Below, piece by piece: positions 1-9,357 of a DNA stretch of 64,000 bases. Under the pieces are notes generated by a model. The model had not been told where the DNA came from, searched no databases, and saw only the letters and a list, made by a program, of their open reading frames with translations. The position numbers were made by a program, and so were the translations under genes. Origin of the DNA: Sphingobacterium detergens (GTDB taxonomy: Bacteria; Bacteroidota; Bacteroidia; Sphingobacteriales; Sphingobacteriaceae); assembly GCF_003610355.1 (NCBI RefSeq), contig NZ_RAPY01000003.1, positions 186,001 to 250,000 on the forward strand, in the 5' to 3' direction. Positions within the stretch are counted from its first letter, which is position 1. The number at the start of each line of letters is the position of its first letter.

Positions 1-362
1 TCGTTATTGGACTCCATGTTGATATTGACCACCGCACCTGTTACAGTCACTTCCTGTGTCTTGTAACCGATGCTATTGATCACTAAAACATCCCCGTTCT
101 TTGCTTCGATATTGAAACTACCATCTGCTCCAGCCGAAGTAGAACGTGATGTACCTTTAACACGAATTGTTGCGCCCGCCAGCGGACCGTCTGTAGACTG
201 CACTTTTCCGTTTACTTTCTGCTGAAAAACAGCATTTTTCAACAGAATATTACGGTCTGGAAATTTAAGACCATTAGCATTAGCTTGGTTATGTGTACTT
301 GTTATGAGTAAAGCTAATGATAACAGACTCAACTTGTGATTGTCGAGAATCTTTGAAATCAT
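1..362 (-). CDS. SusC-like TonB-linked outer-membrane receptor, N-terminal part (runs off the window)
   Basis: Reading the minus strand from the ATG at 360-362 gives an open frame to the window edge. It begins MISKILDNHKLSLLSLALL (signal peptide), followed by a carboxypeptidase-regulatory-like beta-sandwich (GPLAGATIRVKGTSRSTS ... GDVLVINSIGYKTQEVTV) typical of SusC receptors, which import oligosaccharides in a TonB-dependent way with a SusD lipoprotein. Only about 120 residues are present; the plug and barrel lie outside. It closely matches the N-terminus of the SusC encoded at 2464-5628, and the upstream DNA is also alike, so the two are probably tandem duplicates. The substrate cannot be told from this part. 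Confidence 0.85.
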   Translation of the reverse strand, partial: MISKILDNHKLSLLSLALLITSTHNQANANGLKFPDRNILLKNAVFQQKVNGKVQSTDGPLAGATIRVKGTSRSTSAGADGSFNIEAKNGDVLVINSIGYKTQEVTVTGAVVNINMESNN

Positions 363-470
363 AATATTTTAATAGTTAGAGTTTAAAAATTGATTAGCTT
401 GCTAATCAAAATTTAGGTACATGAATGCTAAAACTAGAATAAGATATGGGGATATCAAAATTAAACAACA

Positions 471-508
471 ACGAAATCGATTGCGCTATTTCAAACAAAC
501 GATTGCAT
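471..508 (-). promoter_or_regulatory. Paired operator-like motif upstream of the partial susC
   Basis: ACGAAATCGATTGCGC (471-486, containing the palindrome AATCGATT) is followed by AAACGATTGCAT (497-508). The shared CGATTGC cores begin at 478 and 500, 22 bp apart, about two helical turns. The same arrangement occurs at 5735-5772 in front of the other susC. The shape resembles operators of LacI-family regulators, but no such regulator is encoded in the window. Confidence 0.45.
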
Positions 509-755
509 AAACATACAGTTGTAGCATCACTATTTCTCCAGTATACTTGACCTTCAAAACTGGATTTACAAACTATATAAATCCATGGTACATTTAACAT
601 CATGAAATACAATAAATAATACGAGCATGTAACGCGAACGAGAAAACTCCTAATACCTGAGCGTATATACAAAAATCAAGGGTGATCCAGAAAACTCTAT
701 CGCACAAAGTTCTGAACAACGACTGGGAAAATCAAAAAAAGGATATTAAAAACAA

Positions 756-785
756 TAGGGCCCTTCCAGTAAAGAAAGGGCCCTA
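756..785 (-). terminator. Terminator of the susC-susD operon
   Basis: A perfect 10-bp inverted repeat, TAGGGCCCTT (756-765) and AAGGGCCCTA (776-785), lies directly after the susD stop. Read on the minus strand it is followed by a T-rich stretch (TTGTTTTT). Confidence 0.8.
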
Positions 786-807
786 CGATTAAATCATTTG
801 TCGGAGA

Positions 808-2445
808 TTAATAACCTTTATTTTGAGTCAATACACCATAAGATAAATCCATCTCACTTTGAGGTACTGGCATTAAATACAACCGCTCAGTCCAAGCACG
901 CTCCTGAGCTAGGCCGTTACTGATACTGTAGATATTTTTCATCACATCTGGTGCTGTCTTCCAACGGCGTATATCGTAATAACGTGAACCTTCAAGCACC
1001 AATTCAATGGCTCTTTCATTGCGGATCAATTCTCTTAATTTAGCTTTTGTGGCATAGATCGTACGATCCACCTTAGCCATTCCTGCTCTGACACGGATTT
1101 GATCCAGGGCATCGTAAACAGTCGCATCTGGTCCAGATACCTCATTCTGTGCTTCCGCATAGGTCAATAGTATCTCTGCATAGCGCAGCAAAATAATATT
1201 GGCATAAGAATCCAGCTGGCGTCTATTTGAGGCTGGATCAACCAATTTGCGGAAATTATACCCCGTCTGGGACATATTCGATTTCCCGCTCTGCCAAGCA
1301 AATTTATAACCACCTTCAGGTGTCAAAGCGTTCCAAGGTGCGGTTTCGAACAAAATGGATGCGTAGAAACGTGGGTCCCGATTTTTGAATTCCTTTACGA
1401 AATCCGCTTTATCAGCTTTTGCATAATTTGCCGCCCGAACAGCTGGTGTGATCGTTCCCACAGGCTGCCCTGTCTTATAGCTCGGATATAAATTTACCAG
1501 GTTTTGTGTCGGTGTCAGGGAGCTCCAGCCACCCACCGAGCCTTCCATTAAAAACGTATTATTAAGCTGGCTTTGTGTGATCTCAATATATTGACGATCC
1601 AGAATCACTTCAGAATTTCCTTCGTTCTCTGATTCAAATACTCCCTCGTAGCTTCTTAAACCCAATCTAAATTTACTTTCATCCGCGACATTATCAAAAT
1701 CAACAAATGTACTATAGTTATCTTTTTTATCCAACTCTGATTCAGTCCCTGCTTTGAACAAAGAGTACCCTAATCCCATAACTTCTTTTGCTGTAGCTGC
1801 AGCCTTTTCCCAGTTATTTTCAAATAAATAAAGGCGTGCTTTTAGTGCCAATGCAGCCCCCTTTGTTATCCGTCCCTTATCATCAGAACTGTACGAAGCA
1901 GGTAATTTTGTAGAAATATCCTGCAACTCGCTGTATAAGAATTCCAGCACCTCACTTTTTGCATTACGTGGCACATTGGATTCTTCTCTGGTCAAAACTT
2001 TCGTTACCAAAGGAATATCACCAAATCTCTCCACCATAGGGATGTATAAATAAGCTCGGATAAAGCGTACCTCTGCTTTATAACGTTCTTTCAATGCGGC
2101 ATCCATGGTTGCCTTATCGACATTATCCAAAAAATAATTACAAGTACGGATTGGAATATAATCCCAGCCTGCATTTAGTGCCGTTGTTACCGATCCGGAT
2201 GAAATATCCGTTGAAGGACTCTCCCAAGGATATTGCGCGTGTACCAGATCAGAAGCACCATCACTATACATACCATCCGACAACTTACCATACACTGCAT
2301 TGACAGCCAATTTCACATCATTTTCAGTTCGCCAAAAATCCTCTTCAGCTGTTTTATTTACTGGAATACGATCTAAAAAATCCTTCGAGCATGCACCAAA
2401 TAAAAGCGTTGCTGCCATTAATGGGTATATTAAATTTCTTTTCAT
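808..2445 (-). CDS. SusD/RagB family nutrient-binding outer-membrane lipoprotein
   Basis: This 545-residue protein is a surface lipoprotein that caps the SusC channel and captures glycan or other ligand. The N-terminus MKRNLIYPLMAATLLFGACSKDFLD carries a lipobox (LFGAC). The SusD fold is indicated by the N-terminal DFLDRIPVNKTAEEDFW block, the helical-repeat region (ALALKARLYLFENNWEKAAATAKEV) and the C-terminal RYAEILLTYAEAQNE and ERAIELVLEGSRYYDIRRWK blocks typical of the family. It lies 18 bp after its susC partner (2464-5628) and is followed by a terminator. Ligand unknown; the operon has no enzyme genes inside the window. Confidence 0.95.
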   Translation of the reverse strand: MKRNLIYPLMAATLLFGACSKDFLDRIPVNKTAEEDFWRTENDVKLAVNAVYGKLSDGMYSDGASDLVHAQYPWESPSTDISSGSVTTALNAGWDYIPIRTCNYFLDNVDKATMDAALKERYKAEVRFIRAYLYIPMVERFGDIPLVTKVLTREESNVPRNAKSEVLEFLYSELQDISTKLPASYSSDDKGRITKGAALALKARLYLFENNWEKAAATAKEVMGLGYSLFKAGTESELDKKDNYSTFVDFDNVADESKFRLGLRSYEGVFESENEGNSEVILDRQYIEITQSQLNNTFLMEGSVGGWSSLTPTQNLVNLYPSYKTGQPVGTITPAVRAANYAKADKADFVKEFKNRDPRFYASILFETAPWNALTPEGGYKFAWQSGKSNMSQTGYNFRKLVDPASNRRQLDSYANIILLRYAEILLTYAEAQNEVSGPDATVYDALDQIRVRAGMAKVDRTIYATKAKLRELIRNERAIELVLEGSRYYDIRRWKTAPDVMKNIYSISNGLAQERAWTERLYLMPVPQSEMDLSYGVLTQNKGY

Positions 2446-2463
2446 TTCTTTTGTATTAAAAAA

Positions 2464-5400
2464 TTAAAACTTAGCCGTCAAACCTACTGAGAATGTTTTT
2501 ACCCCAGGATAACTCGCTCTTCCCGAACCTGTTTCAGGATCATAATCACCCAAACGTTTGTCTGCCATAAAAGTAAATGGATTGGTAGAAGACGCAAAAA
2601 GGCGCAATTGGGACATTTTCATAGAAGTCAGCAACTCTTTCGGAAAGGTATATCCGACAGTAATGGCACGAATTCTAAAATAATTCCCGCTGAACAGCCA
2701 GAAATCAGATGTCCTGTAATTTTGTTGTGCATCCCCTGTTAAGGTGACCCGTGGAAAAGGAGCGTCTGCTTTATTATTCTCCTCAGACCAACCGTCTACC
2801 CAGTTTCTCTTAATATTGGCTCCATTGAAGAATGGAAAAGATGCTTCATTATCCAGGTAAGTTTTTACCCCCCCAACACCATAAGTCAGGACATCAAGGT
2901 CAAAATTCTTATAGGCGGCACGCACATTGAAACCGTAGTTGAACCAAGGTACATCATTACCAAGAATGGTACGGTCTTTCGCATCGATTATTTTGTCACC
3001 GTTAATATCGACATATTTGACATCACCAATCTTGGTCGGACTGCCAAGATCTTTTTGATCTGCGTGCGCTTTAATTTCAGCCTCACTCGTAAACAGACCC
3101 GCTGATTTATAACCGTAATAATCACCAACTGATCCGCCTACACGATTGATATAATAACTGTCCACAATTTCATTGACATCACCTAAGGAAAGAATCTCAT
3201 TTTTGATTTTTGAGACATTTCCCGATACCGAGTAGGTAAACTCATCGCCAATTTTACCGTTATAGGTCAATGAAATCTCTATCCCCTTATTTTGGGTAAC
3301 TCCCTGGTTATAATAAGGGGTATATTTTTTCTCAAATCCGTATGTTGATAAGCTTGCAGGTTGTAGCAAAATATCGTCCGATTTTTTAACAAAATAATCG
3401 GCTACTAAATTAAACTTCCCGCCTAAGAATGTTGCATCAATCCCAACATTGCTCATTGTTACTTTCTCCCACAGTGCCAAACGATTCGAACCGTATAACT
3501 GTTCAAGGCCATCGACTGCATTTCCGTTAAAGTTATAGGCTGAAAGACGATCAAGAAGATTAAAATAATTGCCAATAGCAACTGCATCTTGATTCCCTAA
3601 CGAACCATAGGATCCACGCAATTTCAAAAGGTCAACCCATTTGACATTCTCCATAAACGACTCCTTATTGATATTCCAGCCGGCAGAAAAGGAAGGAAAT
3701 GTTGCCCTTCGGATTTCTGGTGCAAATCGGGAAGAATAATCCATCCGTAGATTTGCTTCCAAAAGGTACTTATCTTTATAGGCGTAATTGAAACGGCCAA
3801 ATACAGAACGTAATGCCCATTCATCTTGTGTTGTACGGTTAGCTAAACCGGTATCATCCTTACTGATTTGGCCTGAACTACCGTTAATAATTGTTGATGC
3901 ATCATTACTGACAAAATTTTGTCTGCCTAAAAACGCTTCTCGATACACATTTGACTCCTGTGACGCGCCGACAGTAACTTTTCCGAAGTGATCATCAAAT
4001 CTACGTTCATAGTTAACCGTTCCTTGCAAAAGCAACTCCTGGCGTTTACCCCAATACTCTTTCAGCTCATTGATCGGATTGGCTGTTGAATTCATCGGCT
4101 GTTTGCTAACAAAATTAATAACAGGGTCAGTACGGTTAATAAAATCGAAAGAATTTGTATTGGTATACTTTAACGACATTGCCCCATCGATAGAAAGCCC
4201 TTCGAGTGGAGTCAATGACGCATTAGCCGCTAATTGCAAGTAATTATCTCTATTATTGCCCCGTCCTCCTTCAGTAAGTGCTCGCAATTGATTGTTTTTT
4301 GCAATGGTCGCATTTGCGGCACCATTGGAGATCGAACCCCAAGAACCATCGGAATGCTTGATTACCGTAAATGGTAAAGCTCTACCCATTTCCGTCCAAC
4401 TAATTGGGCTTCCGACCCGATCATAATCCTGTTTTAAAAAAGAGATATTGGTATTAAATGTTAGAAGATCTTTGACAACTGTCGTATTGGTATTGAGTTT
4501 CATATTGATACGATCCTGCTTACTTCCCGGTGTTAACGACTGTTGATCGAAGTAATTTAGACCCAAATAATAATTTGTTATTTTACCTGGTGCACTAACA
4601 TTTAAGCCAAAATCACGTTGTGGGGCCGTATGCCTTAACACCTGATCGTACCAGTCATTATTGGGATAATAATCTGGCTCAGATTGGTTTTTGAATTTCT
4701 CAATCACCTCTGGTTTGAAAGTGGGCGTTTTCCCGACATTAACCATTGCTCGGTTATACAACTCGGCATAGGTAACAGCATCGGCAAACTTCGGTAGGAA
4801 ACTCGCCCGTTGAAATCCATAATTGGCATTAAAGCCGATAACTGCCCTTTCACCACCACCGCGTTTGGTCGTGATCAAGATAACACCATTCGCCGCTCTA
4901 GAACCGTAGAGTGAAGCTGAGGCCGCATCTTTCAAAACAGACATGCTTGATATGTCGTTAGGGCTCAATGCTGAAAATTCGGCACTTGTCGCGGGAATCC
5001 CGTCGATAATAAACATGGGTGATGGTGAACTCAGATTCGTACGCCCCCTTACCGTAATGGACCCCGCATTTGATGAAGAACCAGTGCTACCTTTTCTAAC
5101 TTCCCCAGGTCGATTCAATACGGTTATCCCCGGAGAAATACCTTGCAATGCGTTCTGCAGGGAAGTCACAGGTCGATCAGCAAGCTGTTTTGGTGTAATC
5201 GTCGCCACAGATCCGGTCAAATTCGCTTTCTTTTGCGTTCCATAGGCAACAACAACAACTTCTTCCAATGCCTCATTCTCTGAGACCAGATCAATCGTTA
5301 CAACAGAACCTGAAACAGTAATTTCCTGCGGTTTATAACCGATGCTCTTTACAAGTAATACATCACCCGTTTTAGCTTCAATGCTAAACTGACCGTTCGA

Positions 5401-5628
5401 ATCCGTTGATGTGGAACGTGAGCTCCCTTTCACTGTAATGGTAACCCCTGCTAACGGACCTTCAGTTCCTTGCACTTTCCCGGTTACTTTTTGTTGGTAG
5501 ATGGTATTATTCAAAACTAGACTGTGGGAGTAGCTTAACTCTCCCGCATTCGAGGCATTCACACCTGCAAATAAGAGCGTTAAAGATAACAGACTTAGCT
5601 TTTGATTACCAAGAATCTTTGAGATCAT
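2464..5628 (-). CDS. SusC-like TonB-dependent outer-membrane receptor
   Basis: This 1054-residue protein is the channel half of a SusCD importer in the outer membrane. In order it has a signal peptide (MISKILGNQKLSLLSLTLLF), a carboxypeptidase-D-like beta-sandwich (about residues 45-120), a TonB-box-like EEVVVVAYGTQKKANLTGSV segment, a plug domain with FIIDGIPATSAEFSALSPNDI and SLYGSRAANGVILITTKRG, and a beta-barrel ending in KTFSVGLTAKF with a terminal aromatic residue as expected for barrel insertion. Length is normal for the family. Its start and promoter region are near copies of those of the partial susC at 1-362. The ligand cannot be inferred. Confidence 0.95.
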   Translation of the reverse strand: MISKILGNQKLSLLSLTLLFAGVNASNAGELSYSHSLVLNNTIYQQKVTGKVQGTEGPLAGVTITVKGSSRSTSTDSNGQFSIEAKTGDVLLVKSIGYKPQEITVSGSVVTIDLVSENEALEEVVVVAYGTQKKANLTGSVATITPKQLADRPVTSLQNALQGISPGITVLNRPGEVRKGSTGSSSNAGSITVRGRTNLSSPSPMFIIDGIPATSAEFSALSPNDISSMSVLKDAASASLYGSRAANGVILITTKRGGGERAVIGFNANYGFQRASFLPKFADAVTYAELYNRAMVNVGKTPTFKPEVIEKFKNQSEPDYYPNNDWYDQVLRHTAPQRDFGLNVSAPGKITNYYLGLNYFDQQSLTPGSKQDRINMKLNTNTTVVKDLLTFNTNISFLKQDYDRVGSPISWTEMGRALPFTVIKHSDGSWGSISNGAANATIAKNNQLRALTEGGRGNNRDNYLQLAANASLTPLEGLSIDGAMSLKYTNTNSFDFINRTDPVINFVSKQPMNSTANPINELKEYWGKRQELLLQGTVNYERRFDDHFGKVTVGASQESNVYREAFLGRQNFVSNDASTIINGSSGQISKDDTGLANRTTQDEWALRSVFGRFNYAYKDKYLLEANLRMDYSSRFAPEIRRATFPSFSAGWNINKESFMENVKWVDLLKLRGSYGSLGNQDAVAIGNYFNLLDRLSAYNFNGNAVDGLEQLYGSNRLALWEKVTMSNVGIDATFLGGKFNLVADYFVKKSDDILLQPASLSTYGFEKKYTPYYNQGVTQNKGIEISLTYNGKIGDEFTYSVSGNVSKIKNEILSLGDVNEIVDSYYINRVGGSVGDYYGYKSAGLFTSEAEIKAHADQKDLGSPTKIGDVKYVDINGDKIIDAKDRTILGNDVPWFNYGFNVRAAYKNFDLDVLTYGVGGVKTYLDNEASFPFFNGANIKRNWVDGWSEENNKADAPFPRVTLTGDAQQNYRTSDFWLFSGNYFRIRAITVGYTFPKELLTSMKMSQLRLFASSTNPFTFMADKRLGDYDPETGSGRASYPGVKTFSVGLTAKF

Positions 5629-5734
5629 AATATCTAATAGTTAGTTTTTAAATTGATTAGTTTTCTAATCAGATTTAGGTACATGAATGCTAAAGCTATA
5701 AAGAAGATAGGAAGATCTCATAATTCTTAGGAAA

Positions 5735-5772
5735 CGAAATCGATTGCGCTAATTGGACAAACGATTGCATAA
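5735..5772 (-). promoter_or_regulatory. Paired operator-like motif upstream of susC (second copy)
   Basis: CGAAATCGATTGCGC (5735-5749) and AAACGATTGCAT (5759-5770) repeat the arrangement at 471-508. The CGATTGC cores start at 5741 and 5762, 21 bp apart. Around them the leader DNA (5629-5780) matches 363-515 closely, including GATTTAGGTACATGAATGCT just upstream of the start codon. The conserved cores inside otherwise drifting sequence suggest a functional regulator site. Confidence 0.45.
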
Positions 5773-5913
5773 GCATCCAATTGCAACAAATTGATCTAAT
5801 ATCCTTATTTGAGATCATCTTCAAAAATAGGACAATGCGAGCCATGGCTTATTCAACGGGATGAGATAAAGAAAATAATAGCTGCATCAGCATGTGAGCG
5901 AGGAATAAAATGA

Positions 5914-5944
5914 GAAAAGCCAAGGTTTTCACCTCGGCTTTTTC
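5914..5944 (-). terminator. Terminator after the tRNA-fMet array
   Basis: On the minus strand an imperfect stem (AAAAGCCGAGG paired with CCTTGGCTTTT around a TGAAAA loop) follows the last tRNA gene and runs into a T-rich stretch. Confidence 0.7.
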
Positions 5945-5950
5945 TTTTAG

Positions 5951-6023
<73 letters not shown>

Positions 6024-6080
6024 ATGTATTTTTGATTTCTTTAAAAAGAACCGGTCATTGCAACCGGCTCTCTCCTTTAG

Positions 6081-6153
<73 letters not shown>

Positions 6154-6211
6154 ATGTATTTTTAATTTCTTTAAAAAGAACCGGTCATTGCAAACCGGCT
6201 CTCTCCTTTAG

Positions 6212-6284
<73 letters not shown>

Positions 6285-6399
6285 ATATATTTTTGAACAA
6301 AATTGCTTTTTTCTTTTGAAAAAACAAGATTATGATCCTTCCGAATTGGAGTACAAAGATATATTTTGTTTCTTTGTAATCCTAATAAAATTTAGAAAA

Positions 6400-7278
6400 A
6401 TGTCACATAAAGCAGGATTCGTAAGTATCATCGGAAAGCCAAATGCTGGTAAGTCCACCCTAATGAACGCTTTAGTAGGTGAAAAGATGTCTATCATCAC
6501 ACCTAAAGCGCAAACGACAAGACACCGCATTATCGGTATTGTAAACGATGAAGACCATCAAATTGTGTTTTCCGACACACCGGGCGTCATCAAACCAAAC
6601 TATTCTCTACAGGAATCAATGATGAATTTTGTCCAGGGATCGCTTATTGATGCGGACATTATTTTATTTGTGACTGATATCCACGAGAAATACGATGAGA
6701 ATGACGTATTGGAAAAACTGCGTAAGACGAACTCTCCAGTAGCTGTTCTGATCAACAAAATAGATAAATCTTCTGAAGAAGAAGTAAAAGCCAAAATCGA
6801 ATTCTGGCAAGAGAAACTAAATCCAGATACAATCTTTGCTATTTCAGCCAAATTGGATCATAATGTAGCCGCTGTCATGCAGTACATCAAAGATAAGTTG
6901 CCGATCCATGAAGCTTACTACGAAAAAGATGAACTGACAGACAAGTCCATGCGCTTCTTTGTTTCTGAGATGATCCGCGAGAAAGTATTCAAATTATATG
7001 ATAAAGAAATTCCTTACAGTACCGAAGTCATTGTTACATCCTACAAAGAGGAAGCAAATATCACCCGCATTGCTGCAGAAATTATTGTCGAACGTGATTC
7101 ACAAAAAAACATTATTATAGGCAAAGCTGGTGCTATGATTAAGAAAGTAGGCACCTATGCCCGCCAGGATATCGAAGAATTTATCAACGGAAAGGTTTTC
7201 TTGGAACTCTTCGTTAAGGTAATCCCTGATTGGAGAAGCAAAAAGAACTACCTTAAACGTTTTGGCTACGACGATTAA
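6400..7278 (+). CDS. era: GTPase Era, ribosome assembly factor
   Basis: Era binds the 3' end of 16S rRNA and aids 30S maturation. I start it at the ATG at 6400 (MSHKAGFVSIIGKPNAGKSTL); an upstream in-frame ATG at 6316 adds 28 residues without homology that overlap the tRNA promoter region. The 292-residue product has G1 GKPNAGKS, the switch I region TTRHRI, G3 DTPG, G4 NKID, G5 SAK, and a C-terminal KH domain with the GKAGAMIKKVG loop. Length is normal for Era. Its transcript probably ends at the hairpin at 7365-7402, inside the convergent uvrC. Confidence 0.97.
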   Translation: MSHKAGFVSIIGKPNAGKSTLMNALVGEKMSIITPKAQTTRHRIIGIVNDEDHQIVFSDTPGVIKPNYSLQESMMNFVQGSLIDADIILFVTDIHEKYDENDVLEKLRKTNSPVAVLINKIDKSSEEEVKAKIEFWQEKLNPDTIFAISAKLDHNVAAVMQYIKDKLPIHEAYYEKDELTDKSMRFFVSEMIREKVFKLYDKEIPYSTEVIVTSYKEEANITRIAAEIIVERDSQKNIIIGKAGAMIKKVGTYARQDIEEFINGKVFLELFVKVIPDWRSKKNYLKRFGYDD

Positions 7279-7282
7279 TTAG

Positions 7283-7345
7283 TACTGAGTAGATCGTATT
7301 GAGTATTGAGATTCTGGTTGTGCAAGTCTTAGCTCGATAAGCTCG
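7283..7345 (-). repeat. Interspersed intergenic repeat, heptad-tailed (copy in reverse orientation)
   Basis: Read on the minus strand: CTTGCACAACCAGAATCTCA, then ATACTCAATACGATCTACTC. It matches the copies at 9228-9265, 9290-9357 and 15820-15862. The tail has a 7-bp period (on the plus strand TACTGAG, TAGATCG, TATTGAG, TATTGAG). It fills the gap between the era and uvrC stops and enters the last codons of uvrC. Confidence 0.6.
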
Positions 7346-9140
7346 TTTCACTAAAATATACACGAAGTGCTTTAATCTGTTTCAGATTAAGCACTTTTTT
7401 TAGGTCCTCATCTGAAGCTTCTTTCACCCTTTTTACCGATTTAAATTCGGTCAATACTTTTTCCACGGTTGTCTTTCCAATTCCCGGAATATTTTCCAAC
7501 TCAGAGACAAAGGTCTTCCTGCTACGCTGATTACGGTGAAAAGTGATGCCAAAGCGGTGAGCCTCGTCACGCAGATGCTGGATTATTTTTAAGGTTTCCG
7601 ATTTCTTATCTAAATACAGCGGATATTGATCTCCGGGATAGAAAAGTTCTTCCAGTCGCTTGGCGATACCGATCACAGTTACCTTACGTTCTATCCCCAA
7701 TAAACGCAAACTCTTCAATGCTGCGCCTAATTGCCCCTTACCACCGTCGATAATAATCAATTGTGGTAACGGCTGATCTTCGTCCAATAATCTCCTGTAA
7801 CGTCTAAAAACAGCCTCCTCCATGGTCGCAAAATCATTTGGCCCCTCCACAGTTTTCACATTAAAATGTCTATAATCTTTTTTGGAAGGTTTTGCATCTT
7901 TAAACACCACAATCGCCGAGACGGGATAATTTCCCTGGATATTAGAGTTATCAAAACACTCGATATGTTGTGGCAACACATTCATACGGAGATCTTTCTG
8001 CATTTGTTTTAAAATACGTTCCGTACGAATATCCGGATTCAGCTTTTCATATTGCAACAGGCGCTCTTTTCTGAAAAAAGCCACATTTTTCTGAGACAGT
8101 TCCAACAACTTTTTCTTCTCGCCCAGTTTGGGAATCGTAAAACGTATCCGCTCGTTTTCCTCAATATCCAGTTCAAACGGAACAATAATCTCCCGCGACA
8201 GACTTTTGAACCGTTCCCGTATTTCAGGTATCGCCAGTGACAGCAATTCCTGCTCGCTCTCGTCCAAACGGCGCTTCATTTCCAGCGTCTGTGTCTGAAT
8301 AATAACACCATTCATTACCTTCAGATAATTCACAAAGGCATATCCCTCATCCGAGGCGATACTAAATACATCCACATTGGTAATCGAAGAATTAACTACG
8401 GTCGATTTACTCTGATAATTATCCAGTTTATCGAGTTTCGCTTTAATCAATTGTGCTCGTTCAAAATCCAGTGAAGCTGCTGCTGCTGCGATACCTTCCT
8501 TTAACCTATTGGTGACGACAGAAATCTTACCATTTAAAATATCCTTAATATCGCTCAAATTTTGATCATAATCTTCCTCCGACTGATAGCCTTCACAAGG
8601 CCCTTTACAATTCCCAATCTGATATTCAAGACAAATCTTAAATTTTCCTTTTCGGATATTCTCCTGCGTAAGCGCAAGGTTACATGTCCGAAGTGGAAAT
8701 AACTCACGGATCAGATCCAGTACGATATGCATCATACTTACAGAAGGATACGGCCCATAATAACGGGAGCCGTCCTTAATGTATTGCCTGGTCCAAAAAA
8801 CACGAGGAAAGGGTTCGTTCTTGATGACAATCCATGGATAGGTCTTGTCATCTTTGAGCATAACATTATATTTTGGCTTATGTTTCTTGATTAGTGAATT
8901 CTCAAGCAACCAAGCATCAATTTCGGTATCTACTATAGTAAAAGAAATACGATTGATCTTACGAACCAAAACACGGGTCTTACCATTCAACTGATTTTCA
9001 TTGACAAAATATGACCCTACTCGGTTACGAAGGTCTTTCGCCTTACCGATATAGATCAATTCATCATGTTTATCAAAATATTGATAGACTCCCGGTCGAT
9101 GAGGTATCTTCTTTAATTCTTCTCTATAGTCAAATGTCAA
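7329..9140 (-). CDS. uvrC: Excinuclease ABC subunit C
   Basis: UvrC makes the dual incisions of nucleotide excision repair with UvrA and UvrB. The product has an N-terminal GIY-YIG nuclease (PGVYQYF ... LIYIGKAKDLRNRVGSYF), a Cys-rich stretch (CNLALTQENIRKGKFKICLEYQIGNCKGPC), a UVR-like region near 200-235, the RNase-H-like 3' nuclease (ECFDNSNIQGNYPVSAIVVF, IIIDGGKGQL) and a C-terminal HhH (LENIPGIGKTTVEKVL). I place the start at the TTG at 9140 (MTFDYREELKKIPHRPGVY, 603 aa). The first ATG at 9185 adds 15 residues encoded largely by the intergenic repeat. The start codon remains the uncertain point. Confidence 0.95.
   Translation of the reverse strand: MTFDYREELKKIPHRPGVYQYFDKHDELIYIGKAKDLRNRVGSYFVNENQLNGKTRVLVRKINRISFTIVDTEIDAWLLENSLIKKHKPKYNVMLKDDKTYPWIVIKNEPFPRVFWTRQYIKDGSRYYGPYPSVSMMHIVLDLIRELFPLRTCNLALTQENIRKGKFKICLEYQIGNCKGPCEGYQSEEDYDQNLSDIKDILNGKISVVTNRLKEGIAAAAASLDFERAQLIKAKLDKLDNYQSKSTVVNSSITNVDVFSIASDEGYAFVNYLKVMNGVIIQTQTLEMKRRLDESEQELLSLAIPEIRERFKSLSREIIVPFELDIEENERIRFTIPKLGEKKKLLELSQKNVAFFRKERLLQYEKLNPDIRTERILKQMQKDLRMNVLPQHIECFDNSNIQGNYPVSAIVVFKDAKPSKKDYRHFNVKTVEGPNDFATMEEAVFRRYRRLLDEDQPLPQLIIIDGGKGQLGAALKSLRLLGIERKVTVIGIAKRLEELFYPGDQYPLYLDKKSETLKIIQHLRDEAHRFGITFHRNQRSRKTFVSELENIPGIGKTTVEKVLTEFKSVKRVKEASDEDLKKVLNLKQIKALRVYFSETSLSS
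7365..7402 (+). terminator. era terminator embedded in the 3' end of uvrC
   Basis: AGTGCTTTAATCTG pairs with CAGATTAAGCACT (one bulged base, 3-nt loop) and is followed by seven T on the plus strand. It lies inside the last codons of uvrC, which is read on the other strand. Confidence 0.75.
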
Positions 9141-9168
9141 AACTTTAAAATTAAAAGTAAAAAACGAA

Positions 9169-9357
9169 CACAGCCTATAAGCCATAGGCTTATCGAACTA
9201 GAGCCCTTATGCTTTAATCTTTGAAAAACAAGCTTGTATAACCAAAGTCTCCATACTCAGATCTGAAAAGTCAAAACAAGAAAGTGAAGACAGCTTGTAA
9301 GCCTCAGATTGTCCGACCAAAATCTCAATACTCAATTCTAATATCTCAATACTAAAA
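9169..9357 (+). repeat. Cluster of interspersed repeat copies between uvrC and the PBP gene
   Basis: At least two copies of the family (9228-9265: AAGCTTGTATAACCAAAGTC; 9290-9357: AGCTTGTAAGCC ... GACCAAAATCTCAATACTCA) and a probable third, degraded one (9169-9225: ACAGCCTATAAGCC ...) fill this gap. The second copy ends in heptads (ATCTCAA, TACTCAA, TTCTAAT, ATCTCAA, TACTAAA). The degraded copy covers the upstream ATG of uvrC. Confidence 0.6.

Noticed and set aside
406..672. 88-codon minus-strand frame upstream of the partial susC
   Set aside because: It covers the conserved leader with the operator-like motif, has no homology and no family features; the matching leader at 5.7 kb has no such frame.
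6316..6399. N-terminal extension of Era by 28 residues
   Set aside because: The residues do not resemble Era and overlap the tRNA promoter region; the ATG at 6400 gives the normal Era start.
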